The notes under the pieces were generated by a model. The model was not told the DNA's origin, did not search any database, and worked only from the letters and a program-made list of their open reading frames with translations. 64,000 bases of DNA from Euryodendron excelsum (taxonomy: Eukaryota; Streptophyta; Magnoliopsida; Ericales; Pentaphylacaceae): assembly GCA_033060915.1 (NCBI GenBank), contig CM065397.1, positions 17,535,501 through 17,599,500 of the forward strand, in the 5' to 3' direction. The stretch's first letter is position 1; every line of letters starts with the position of its first letter. The translations under genes and the position numbers were made by a program. Of the stretch, positions 25,601 through 34,878 are shown piece after piece.

Positions 25601-28600
25601 TTCAAGCTTGTGAAAAAACATATTTTTTTCAGGATGATGAGGATTTCAATGTCTTCTTTCGGTTTGTGCTTAGGGTTTTGAGGAACATATATGGAAGCTT
25701 TTAAGAAAATTGTCAGTGTCTGCTTGGTTGTGCAAATTGTAATACTCCATTTTGAATTATCTCAAAACTTGCTAATTATATTTGAGTTTATTTAAAATTT
25801 GTGGAGGTGTTGAACATAATAGATTTTGAATCTCCCAATTTGAGAACAGGTAGTTACGTGTTTTAAAAGGAAAATACAAATCTGAATAAGTTTGTAGATT
25901 TATGAGTTATTTATTTCACAGCCAAACACATCTTATTATTTAATTTGTAAATGAGCTCATTTAAAATGGCCCCATCAAGATTTTTGGGACAACGAGATGG
26001 GCCTCTAAAATGGTGCAATTCACATTTTTGGGACAACCAAATGGGCCCTTAATGAATTGGCCACTACTACCATGTTCCTTTGTTGGACACTCTTTTTGGG
26101 TACTTTTCTTGCAAACATAGTAGCAAATTATAGATGTGGGAACCATGAATAAATTAAAATTTTAGAATGTTTCTTCAAAAGAAAAACTGGGATGAGATAT
26201 TTGGGAAGCTAGAGATAGCAAACATCTGGTGAGAATTCTAATAATGAAGTGGGATAATTTGATGTGGGAGGTAAGCAATGCATGTTAAGTAAGAAATGTG
26301 TTATCAAGATTATTTGTATCTAATACTTATTAAAAAAAAAGAGATGATCTGTATCTAATAAAATATGGAATGATTTGTAAACCCTAGTGAACAAGTTGGA
26401 AATTGTGGAGTTGTTTATAATGATGATAGAGGTCAAGTAAATGATATAGAATGATTTGTATTTTGTGAAAGATCCATCGTAAATGTAGATCGTCTTTTCT
26501 CTTTGAATGTACTTACTGTTACAATTTCAACTGTTTGAAACATCAATATTTGTTTCAGGTACTTCCGGCATGCATCTGGTTTGCTTTTTATACTTTCAAA
26601 AAATTTGGCGCAGTATATTAACATAAACAGGTTTGTTATTGATGGCTTGGAAAAAGGATTTGGTTTTTATAGTCTTTTAAGTTGCGAGAAGCTCTATGTA
26701 TGTCGGACTAGCTGATAGTATGATTGAATTGGCTTTTGTTCTCTTTGGTAAAAATATTTAATTTGAGAATAATTATTATATTGGGTGTGCAGAGCCCATC
26801 GAGTTTGGGGACCATAACGAAAAAGAGGCTGAAGCCATAAATCACCAGTCATGCTCTAGGTTATGGCATGTTAGGGAACTGGTGGAACTTGGTTCTCCTT
26901 GCATATTTTATAATGTTTTTGCTCAAACTACTTCGAAATTTTGCAAGCACTGGGTTGTTGAGTTTGCTAGGGATTCCTACAACCACAATCAACTGTGGAT
27001 CCAAGTAACACAAGGATCAAGGCCAAGGACTTGCAAAATCAGATTTTAGAGTTGATTTTTGAGGCTCAAACTTTTACGAGTTATGGGGCTCAAACCAAGC
27101 CCTAAGGAGGAGGAAAAGAGGATAAAAGAAAGTATCTACCTGAGATTTTCTTATCCAGGATACTTCTTTTGGCAGAGATAGCCCTATAGATATACTTGCT
27201 AGGGAGGGTTAGTTCATGGTGAAGTACTCAAGAGTGAAGAACCTTAGGACACAAGGATTTGTATACAAAAGTTGGCTACGAGCGCATAGACACATCCTTC
27301 ACATTTGAATACCTTGTATTTTGTATAATATGTTAATGTAAGATGATATTATTTAGGGATATAACTGGAATTAAATGGGATCTATTAGTAAATGGGGATT
27401 TCTATCTCCCTATTCATGTGTAGAGTCATAGAGAGTTCTTTTCTGTTAAAGATGAGTTTCTTCTTTTTCTTCCGTTGTCAGATATTAGAGGAACCCAGTA
27501 TTTGATATGAGTTCAGGGGTTGGATAAATATCCCGTATCCTTACCTTTGTCATATAACGTTGACACAGTTAGTCTGGGAGTGTAAGAGGGTCCATGTAAC
27601 ACTTGCAAGTAGGTAACAATTAGCGTTCATGTAATCACAGTTATTAACCTCAGGGACAAGCTGGTGATTAAGTAACTTACAAGTGGCTACCCCAATGGCA
27701 AGTAGGTGACAAGGAGCCACATTCTAAGGAAGTTACCTTGAGTCTATGAAAACTCAATATTACACTCTGCTCATTGAAAATGAATTAATTCAAAACTAAT
27801 TTGACCAAAAAATAGTAAATGACTGCTAAAGTAAAAAATCACTCACTAAACTACAGCTTAAACAAACCAACCTGGTAGAGTATTCTTTTACTTGAGGCGT
27901 AGTGGATTATTTTTTGCACACAAAATAATCCTTGATGACATTACAAAATTTTGAATAATTAATGATAGAAGTTGATTTTGCAAAATATGAGGATGTCATT
28001 AGATTGCTGCTTAAACTATCTGGGAATAGATCAAAACATTGTCTATTGAGCTCTTTCATCCTCCCTCTTGCTAGATCCTCTCTTAAACATGGAGAGACTG
28101 ACAAAGGAAAGGGGGTGAAAACACACAAATAGAACAAAGATCGAACATTATAGTGGAACAAAACATATGGGGAGACTAAAACAGACTAATTGACATGAAG
28201 AGGCTGGACCTAAGAGCTCTGAGAGTCCAAGTTCTGATGCTTTGATATTTTGCTAGATGACAAGTTGCCTAAAATGCTTAAGCTGTGAGGGAATGGTTCA
28301 AACATTGAAAGTCAAGCTCTTACACGGAATTTCTCCACCATGTCGGTAGCTAAGGCTAACAAAACCTTGGGCCAGTAGACCAGGGATGTATACATGTACA
28401 TGTTTTATGGTTATTAGCTATTTTCTTATCTTATTTTCCTAACCATGCAGTGTATCTCTAAAGGCTTATGCTCATGAGGATATATCAGTGGGGTCATGGA
28501 TGATGGGTCTTCAAGCTACCTACATAGATGATAGCCGTCTGTGCTGTAGTAATTCGAGAGAAGGTAAATGTGCCTCTGTGCTGTTACTCCGACTTTTGAA

Positions 28601-29431
28601 TTTTTGTTCTGCCTTCCTAATTAAATTCTTTTTCCTCGTCTTTCTTGTCACGTTTATCCTGTTGGAATATTGCTAGGAAGGCGTGACAGTGGAAAGTTTT
28701 GAAAATTAGAAGTGGTCTCTATCTATGTTATACAATTATGTTTAATGCAATGTTTAAATAGTTTACACTACCCTCACACCTGTAAAGGGAAAAAGTCAAG
28801 GAGTTGATGCATTAACAACAAAGATTTTGTCAATAAACCACAGAAACACTGATGTTCATTTGGTAGGAGGATAGAGAATGGGAAGGAATGGAATATATGA
28901 GGGAGGAAAAGGAAGCTGTCTTTCCCTCCTGTTTGTTTGGTTGAGTAGGAAGGGAAAGAAGGAAACGCAAGGTTCAGCTTGATTCAACCACTGTACCCTT
29001 GCATATGAAAGGAATAGTGGTGTTTGAAGATAAAAATGTAAAAAATAGGCTCCTGCCTTTCCCTTCTTTTCTAGTGGGCCTGGAAAATTCCATCCTTCTT
29101 CGGTTCCTACCCTTTCGTTTTCCTTCCTACAAAACAATAGAAAATCTATCCATCCTTTTGTCACCCTTTATTTCTCTTAGTCTCTTCCGTACTTATAAAA
29201 GGACCATAAACAATGAAATCAGTGTTGAACGTAGTTTTGGTTGGCTCTTTCTTTTTGTTTTTGTGTTTATCTTTTCTTTTCTTTTTGTCAATAGTTTGTT
29301 GTCATTAGTTTGAATAGGCCCAAAACAAATGAGATTTCATACTAAAGTGGTTTTGATGCACTGAACTATTTGAACGTTAACCATTGGTACTCTTAATATC
29401 ATCTTCAGATAAGGTGTGTTCGCTGGCTTGA
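11430..29431 (+). CDS. HPGT: hydroxyproline O-galactosyltransferase (HPGT-type, GT31), 12 exons
   Basis: Exons: 11430-11581, 11708-11771, 12416-12465, 12574-12764, 16175-16235, 16401-16473, 16839-16962, 17075-17162, 20478-20528, 26559-26630, 28451-28563, 29409-29431. Every junction is GT-AG and the phases join to 1062 nt, 353 aa plus stop, the usual HPGT length (about 340). The N-terminus is short and basic with one signal-anchor helix (residues 34-50, [17 protein letters not shown]). Next come the conserved stem ([20 protein letters not shown]) and the galactosyltransferase domain ([24 protein letters not shown] with the metal-binding DDN at 231-233; [33 protein letters not shown]), ending DKVCSLA. 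There is no galectin domain, as in Arabidopsis HPGT1-3 and unlike GALT2-6. The family adds the first galactose from UDP-galactose to hydroxyproline of arabinogalactan proteins in the ER/Golgi. The start at 11430 matches family N-termini; the in-frame ATG at 11250 would add 60 atypical residues. Orthologue number cannot be fixed. Confidence 0.95.
11582..12573. other. introns 1-3 of the HPGT gene
   Basis: Intron 1 (11582-11707), intron 2 (11772-12415, 644 bp) and intron 3 (12466-12573) have GT-AG ends. No repeat or RNA gene is recognised in intron 2. A minus-strand frame at 11826-12086 has no recognisable content. Confidence 0.8.
12765..16174. other. intron 4 of the HPGT gene (3.4 kb)
   Basis: Ends are GTCAGT and TTTTTGCAG. 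Apart from the inverted/direct repeat cluster at 13520-13890, I see only AT-rich sequence with T-runs (for example 14700-14750 and 16119-16131). Scattered ATG frames of 75-86 codons (13844, 15606, 15910) show no domain. Confidence 0.75.
13520..13890. repeat. inverted and direct repeat cluster (foldback/MITE-like)
   Basis: The arm at about 13520-13580 (GTGGCTGTCTAGCTACTATC ... GAATTCTTTAGAACATCACT) is repeated inverted at about 13725-13787 (AGTGATGTTCTAAAGAATTC ... CTAGACAGCCACTGG). Direct partial copies follow at 13823-13890. The motif GTATTCTTTAGAACAT occurs several times. No target duplication resolved. Confidence 0.75.
16236..17074. other. introns 5-7 of the HPGT gene
   Basis: Intron 5 (16236-16400), intron 6 (16474-16838, 365 bp, T-rich) and intron 7 (16963-17074), all GT-AG. 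No repeats or RNA genes seen. Confidence 0.85.
18150..18184. repeat. (GA)n microsatellite
   Basis: About 17 GA units directly before the minisatellite at 18215. Confidence 0.97.
18215..18439 (+). repeat. 45-47-bp minisatellite, five copies with alternating types
   Basis: Units start at 18215, 18262, 18307, 18354 and 18401 with TGATTGAAGTA. Units 2 and 4 (GTAGGATGG, then TTTATGTAGGTGATGGG) differ from units 1 and 3 (GGATGG, then TTTATGAAGATGATGGG), giving a higher-order period of about 92 bases. This suggests amplification of a dimer. Confidence 0.9.
19400..19552 (+). repeat. 78-bp tandem duplication
   Basis: GAAATTCAGAT-CATGTTGTATGCAAT starts at 19400 and again at 19478; each copy ends near GTCTATATTTT. 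The second copy runs into the CT microsatellite. Confidence 0.85.
19555..19609. repeat. (CT)n microsatellite
   Basis: About 27 CT units with one TTT interruption near the start. Confidence 0.97.
20922..21491. mobile_element. Mutator-like non-autonomous element (570 bp)
   Basis: A 9-bp target duplication, ATGTATATC (20913-20921) and ATGTATATT (21492-21500), flanks it with one mismatch. The ends are short degraded inverted repeats (TAAGAAGTACAAATATAGAC against the complement of AAGTGTCCATCCTCGTTAG). The interior is rich in GACACGA/GTGTCCGA motifs, as in the elements at 55006-55359 and 55671-56484, and includes a 22-C run (21344-21365). No transposase is present. Confidence 0.72.
21461..21920 (+). 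repeat. 229-bp direct tandem duplication
   Basis: ACACTTTCTT starts at 21461 and again at 21690; both copies continue with GTTAGATGTATATT, then GGAATATTCATATTA-CATGT, GTTGGCACCCTCAAA and GGTATCCCTATAGAACTAAA. The first 31 bases of each copy correspond to the right end of the Mutator-like element, so the duplication arose after that insertion. Confidence 0.9.
21965..25090. mobile_element. giant foldback inverted repeat (about 3.1 kb), probably Mutator-related
   Basis: The left arm (about 21965-23580) and right arm (about 23757-25090) are reverse complements along their length, meeting at a loop of about 175 bases centred near 23668. Matched blocks include 22500-22560/24710-24780 (AAACTTCCTC side), 22920-22960/24320-24360, 23030-23120/24160-24270, 23150-23350/23970-24140 and, nearly perfect, 23437-23579/23757-23901. 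The ends carry GTAACGGAC/GGCCGTTATG motifs typical of plant Mutator-like termini, the right one ending near GGCCGCACCCC. No transposase and no clear 9-bp duplication found; the outer left end is uncertain because similar motifs also occur at 21630 and 21865. Confidence 0.8.
26631..28450. other. intron 10 of the HPGT gene (1.8 kb)
   Basis: Ends are GTTTGT and CATGCAG. It contains an open coding-like stretch at 26795-27049. The rest (27060-28450) resembles no element I can name. Confidence 0.75.
26795..27049 (+). pseudogene. coding-like fragment of unknown origin in intron 10
   Basis: An 84-codon open stretch without an ATG at its head starts right after an acceptor-like TGTGCAG and ends at TAG. 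Its composition is protein-like (for example [18 protein letters not shown], then [17 protein letters not shown]), with Cys, His, Trp and acidic residues mixed normally. I do not recognise the family. It could be a captured gene fragment, a retained extra exon or chance. It would add a premature stop if spliced into the HPGT message. Confidence 0.35.
28564..29408. other. intron 11 of the HPGT gene with a MITE-like stretch
   Basis: The 845-bp last intron is GT-AG. Bases 28855-29170 are rich in GGAAGGAA on one side and TTCCTTCC on the other, and begin CATTTGGTAGGAGGATAG with a loosely complementary CTATCCATCCTTTTG near the other end. This pattern suggests a MITE, but no target duplication was resolved. 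Confidence 0.45.
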
Positions 29432-29900
29432 TCAGAGGAGAGATTGCTTCATTTCCATGATAACAAATGCCTCCAGCTGCTCATTCGGATAGCCTTGCAT
29501 GAACCGGGATATTGCATTTATGACTGTAAGGATGACTTTTGTGGCATCTGACGGCAGTGAGGATTTATGGAGCATTGGCAAATCATTCTTTTAGATAGAT
29601 CTATAGAAATTCTTTGATAGGATAAATGCATAAGTTGACCGAACTATAAACAGCTGGATATTGAAATTCATTGTTGTGTGTATACTTCTGTGCATACTAC
29701 CAGGATTTATTCAGATTTTTGGTTGTGAATATTGAAGCATGTATTGACCACAGAGGAGCATTACGCTAAAGCTGTTTGTTGTTGCAGAACTTTATAGTCT
29801 TTGTACTAATTCTGAAGTTTGGAAATGTGCAGAAGATGGTATCCTTGATGTTTAATAGCAACCAAAGAAATGTAATGTTTTGTTGTGAGAATAAAACAGA
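29432..29900 (+). other. probable 3' UTR of the HPGT gene
   Basis: It follows the TGA at 29429-29431. A canonical AATAAA lies at 29890-29895, about 460 bases after the stop, which would fit a plant 3' UTR. The end is inferred. Confidence 0.5.
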
Positions 29901-32087
29901 AAGAGAAGAAAAGAAAGAGAGGAGAACCCTTAGAGAGACAATGTAGTTTCTGTTTATTGCAACAATATTTACAATGACAGGTTCCTTACATATAGGCACC
30001 AATGGGGTGTGGTATATATAAGGAATACAACGAAGGAGAGCAAAATTATAGAAAAGAAAGTAATACAAAAGAGGAAAACCAAATATGAATCTAACATATA
30101 CACTTGACGCTTTCCTTTTTTTCAAGTGGGCAAAAGTTTTACCTGGAATAAAAATGTTTTTCTAGAAGTGAAAGAAGTTAAATTTATTTATTTTATTTAG
30201 TTGGGTTAAGAAAATGAGAAGAAAATAAATAGATATTTGTCAAAAAAAATCTAATTTTAATGTTAGTTATTCATGTAAAAACGAATGTCTATAAGTAATT
30301 TTTTTCTGTTAGTTTTCTTTTCCTTATAGCCTGTTTGGAACCCAATGTTTGGAACGGGACTGTTGAATGAATCGAAAAAGGGTCGGATTATGAGTTATTG
30401 GTTCAACTAGAATTGAACCGTAATATGATAAATATATACAAAAATATATTAAATATGTAATAAAATTACAAAAAAATTGCCTAAAAATGTGAAAATTTTA
30501 AAATATTTCTTCTAATGGTTTCCTTAATTTTTAAAATAATATAATATCATAAAATGCATAAAAACACAATTTAAAAACATAACTTAAACTATAGAGTTAA
30601 AGAATCAAAGAAAGACATATAAAAACATCATCTAAAAGAATTCATAATACATATTTGTTATATAAAAGGGTACAAATAAATCAAAACTCCAAGTTTAAAG
30701 AAAATAAACAATAATAAGTCAAACATAAAGGATTTGATCACAACAAGAAGACTCAAAGAGTTAAAGTTCAAAGCCTCAAACCCAAATACAACCAAGCATA
30801 AATAGTGTCCAAATTAAAAACCAGTCAATGAATCACATCATTCTTAAACTAAAAGATGAATAAAACATCCCATCATAAAAGCATTGTTCTTTTTTGCCTA
30901 ACTCAACAAATCAGTAAAATATTTGCCTAACCAAGAAGAAGAATCAGATTATAAGGCTCAAACAAACAATCACACATGCACTAAAACAACAAAAAAATGT
31001 TAAAACAAATTTTCTTAAGCTATAAAAATTAACTGTCAAATAAATTCAGTAACTTTTAGAATTTGATTGATGAAATTTACATTATCACCCGTTCAAAGGA
31101 TGGGCTGTTTGTTATTTTTTTGGTCATTGGCCTGCAAGTATAACTAAAGGTAGATGTAGAGCCATAGATTTGTTAGGGGAGGAAAAATAGAGAAGTACAC
31201 AATTAAGAACATTAGTCATGACATTCACAGTTTCACACTTCACAGATTATATATAAACAAGAGCCAATCAACCAACTAAAAAATGGAGAAAGAAAGAGAT
31301 AGGAATAGATTAAAACGAAGGGGTTAACTTGAATCATGAATGCAGGGAGGGAAAAAAAAAAAAAGGAAGGAAGGAAAACAGATTAAAGGGTTACAGGGAA
31401 TGGTCGAAGGGGTTGACTTGATGAATGAAAAAAGACACAGTAAGATAGCAGAAAACAAAGAGAGACGAACATATTAAAAATGCGTTCTCATTAACGGCTG
31501 CAAAAATAGCCATAAGCAAGCAAGCCCATTGATCGGTATTAAGTTTCCGGTTAATCTAGGTAAACAGATATAACTTGAACAGGACTTAAAAGTGATATTC
31601 ATGACCTAGGTATTTCATTTATAAACTTGAAATCCAAGGGCTAGGTATTTCTGAGTTAATTCTAAAATGTTGCTCTATGCCATCTTTGCTGTCCAAATTC
31701 CTTTCAAATCAAATTACTTTCCTAATAATCTACCACAAATTTCTTTCAAATCATTCTAAAATCATGAGTGTTATCAATTTTGTGATGTGTAGTATATAAT
31801 TAGGTTTTATGTAAAAACTTTTAATTCAACTCACGTGCAATACATGCGAGTATTTGGGATTGAAAATAGTTGAATTTTATATATTTATACTTTGAAAAAG
31901 GCTATGTGGTTATCGCATATGAATTTTTTTTTATCTATTTTTAAAATAAAAAATTGACATTGTAATAAATTAAAAGTGTAAGAATTTAATTGTTACAATA
32001 GAAATTAAAGATTCTAAATTATAATTTAATATAAAGTGCAAAGGTATAAAGTGTAATTAACCCTGATAATTATCTTCAGCAAGATTT
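29901..32087. other. intergenic AT-rich spacer
   Basis: No gene, RNA or well-bounded repeat recognised. Several long A/T-rich runs (30400-30660) and an A-run (31350-31364). Nothing coding-like. Confidence 0.6.
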
Positions 32088-32089
32088 GC

Positions 32090-32480
32090 AATTGTAAATA
32101 GTTAAAACTCATTTAATGGATGATCCACTAACTCCATTGTTCTACTTTCTCTCATTTTCTTCTGACAAAAATCTTCAGCCACCAAATGAAGATGTGAGCC
32201 TGACTCCCGCTGTATTTGTAAAGATTTTGACAGCCAGATTTAACGGATCTTGCATTCTCGGCTTCATGTATAAATAGAAGGCTTTCGAATGAAGCTCGGT
32301 GTAGAGCTGTATTTATAAAGATTTTGACAGCAAGATTTAACGGATCTTGCATCCTCGGCTTCATGTATAAATAGAAGGTTTTCGAATGAAGCTTGGTGTA
32401 GAAGTGTAGTAGAAAAGTGAAAGAAGAAGAAGAAGGGAAAGAAAGAGGAGTGAAGAAATAAATTGTGTAGGTAGTCTATG
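32090..32480 (+). repeat. left (5') LTR of family B with duplicated promoter
   Basis: It starts near TTGTAAATAGTTAAAACTCA and matches the right LTR at 49193 (TTTTGTAAATAGTCAAAC...) through GATGATCCACTAACT and the A/G-rich tail. The two copies diverge after about 32440, so the true 3' end is uncertain. A 97-bp tandem duplication (32209-32305, 32306-32402) is present here and absent from the right LTR. Confidence 0.82.
32209..32402 (+). repeat. 97-bp tandem duplication containing the LTR TATA box
   Basis: Both units begin GCTGTATTT-TAAAGATTTTG and contain TATAAATA (32269-32276 and 32366-32373). The units differ by a handful of substitutions. The right LTR has one unit, with TATAAATA at 49352-49359. 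Confidence 0.93.
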
Positions 32481-33180
32481 GTGATTCAAAAAATTTATCT
32501 GTTGGTTCCAGAAGTCTCTAATTTTATAACACATTATTAGTATAAAATTTTAAATATTTGTGATAAATATTTTATTTATAATCTTTAAAAAGACATTTTA
32601 TTTATAAAATTAATACATTAGTTCTATTACTGTTATTTGTACTGTTGTAGAAACTTGCAAGGCTTGCAACCTGAAATAAAAATGTGAAAGATGAATGAAT
32701 TAGTATTTAATGTTCTTGTCGGGACATATTATGTATGGGATCATTGTAGGCAAATAGTAAAAAATAGTGGGTTGACATCATAGGTGATGTCACAATTCAT
32801 AAATCATCTAATTTTTAAACAATAAAATATGCAAAGTAAAAAAAATAGGGGCAGGGAATGATTTAGGCAAATCTTAAGACAACGAAAGTCTTTGGAGTAA
32901 TCTGACACTTATTGTGTGTAAGACGTGTAATGTTAAAAATGTAAAATTGAAATGATAAAAAGTTACTTTTAGATAAGAAATTACTTGCTATTGATTTAGT
33001 TTTGGTATTCTCGTGCATGATATATTTATGACAGAAATTTTAGTCGGACATACATTTCTTTATATTCTTTCATTCATATGTTGTTTCGATTTAAATTCTA
33101 AGAATTTGTTATTTTATTGGTATAGCATTATGAAAATGCTGAATCTCACAAAGTAAAAATTTATCACTTTTGACATTTTA
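32481..33180. other. decayed 5' untranslated/gag-leader region of family B
   Basis: AT-rich sequence between the left LTR and the first recognisable gag. No primer-binding site I trust; the region has decayed beyond recognition. Confidence 0.4.
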
Positions 33181-34184
33181 GGTAAGAACCACCTATCCTG
33201 AATAATTGATACTGAGATCCATTTGTGTGTAAAAGACCTTAAAAATATCATAAAGGAAAAAACTAAAAAATTCTAACAGAATCATGCAAAAGTAATGATT
33301 TTTCTTCGCCATCATATCCATGAAGAATTAAAAACTGAATACTTTATAGTAAAAGACCCACGAACATTGTAAAAAAATGTAAAAGAGAGATATGAGCATT
33401 AGAAGACCATATTTCTTCCAATAGCTCACCATGATTGGATGCACCTGAGATTGCAAGATTTTAAAATTGTTAGTGAGTATAATTTTGCATTATTTAAAAT
33501 CAACTCATAATTGAAATTATATATAAAAAATGTTATTGATGAAGATATGTTAAAAAAAATATACTCCACATTTCGTGTCTCGATGTGCTCCTGTAGTAGC
33601 AATATTGAGAACATGGTTTTAAAAAATATTTAAAATTAATATCACGTCTTCTTGTGGTTAAACAAAATAATAAGCTTCTGATGAAAAATCACTAATCTCG
33701 CCTGACTAGTTCTACACTATTTCCTAAAGTGAATGCAATCTCATTTATGAACGTGACTGCGGACGTGGTCGCGATAGAAATAATTTCTGTAATTGTGGGA
33801 GTTATAGTGGAGGTAACAGTTATAATTCTTCAAGTTCTTGAATTAAGAATACCACATCATACGACCAGCAGTGGAACAATTCTAAAACAAAACAAGAGAA
33901 GAGAAAAGGTTTATAAAATAAACTTCCTAAAAATTATAAATATGTTTGTTACAGGTGTGGTATGAAAGGGTATTGATCACATATCTATCGTACGCTCAAA
34001 CCATTGGTGGATCTTTATCAAGTATTAACAAAAGATAAAGCAAAAAAGGTCGAACTGAATTTCACAGACTTTGATGGATCAATAGATGTCACTCACCTTG
34101 ATTTTTAAGATTTCTTTGAGGATCTTAATAGAAAAATAGATTAATTAATTGGCAATGAAAATGTCCACACCAACTAGTTTTATT
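33180..34184 (+). pseudogene. family B gag remnant
   Basis: Frames around 33440-33700 translate to fragments of the copia gag core (LQDFKIVSEYN-type, then a KYSELIS/LLVAEQNN-type block). After them come a Gly/Arg/Asn-rich stretch and a CCHC knuckle at about 33947-33990 reading CYRCGMKGY followed by a stop, where the expected H and W are Y and stop. A further block (VELNFTDFDGSIDVTHLD) precedes the insertion point of the family A element. Several frameshifts. Confidence 0.75.
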
Positions 34185-34878
34185 TGTTGACTCCATGCTT
34201 TGATTTTGATGATAACAAAATTTTATTCAGTGTACAATTACTTTGTGTGCAAATTATATTATGCATTAATTAGACTATGACTTGAAACTTAATACTTTGA
34301 ATGTATTGAAGAATTTGTGAATAATATGTTAAAATCTTGAAGAGGATAGAAGAAGCTATATGAATTAAAGAGTACTAGATACAATCAAATTGAAATGATT
34401 CCATATCGAAAAGATTGAAGATGCTAAAGATCAAGTAAAATGAATATCACAAGTCTTAGAAGATCTCTTGGAAGGTTTGATGAAATCTCAACAAACCAAT
34501 TGAAGTCATGATTGATTGAACAAGTTATGGAAGAACAACATGCATGGAATGAGACATTTCAAGCCTTAGAAGCCTAATCTGGAATATCATTGAAGTGCTT
34601 GAAAGTTTGGAAGAAGATTGAAGAAGTCCTGCAAAATGAAGCCTATGGGATTGGCAACAGTCGACACATCTACTCCAGGGGTCGACACATGAAGACAGTG
34701 GTTTAAACCTGAGCATATGGTATTGGCAAGAGTTGACACCTTCAGATACATGAGTCGACACATTGAGATAAATTGCATGACTTTGAAATGTCTTTAAAAG
34801 AGTCGACACTTCGTTCATCAAGAGTCAACATACGAAGGCAGATTGTTTAAAGAGTAGTGTTCAGAATAGGAAAGAGCA

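Larger units (their letters stand above)
20529..26558. other. intron 9 of the HPGT gene (6 kb)
   Basis: Ends are GTAAGT and TTTCAG. It contains a Mutator-like element (20922-21491), a 229-bp tandem duplication (21461-21920) and the giant inverted repeat (about 21965-25090). The remainder, 25100-26558, is AT-rich with a small 44-bp duplication (25963-26050, AAAATGG ... TTTTTGGGACAAC-A-ATGGGCC twice) and nothing else recognised. Confidence 0.85.

Noticed and set aside
28999..29313. 104-codon frame in the last HPGT intron
   Set aside because: Phe/Leu/Ser-rich translation of T-rich MITE-like DNA.
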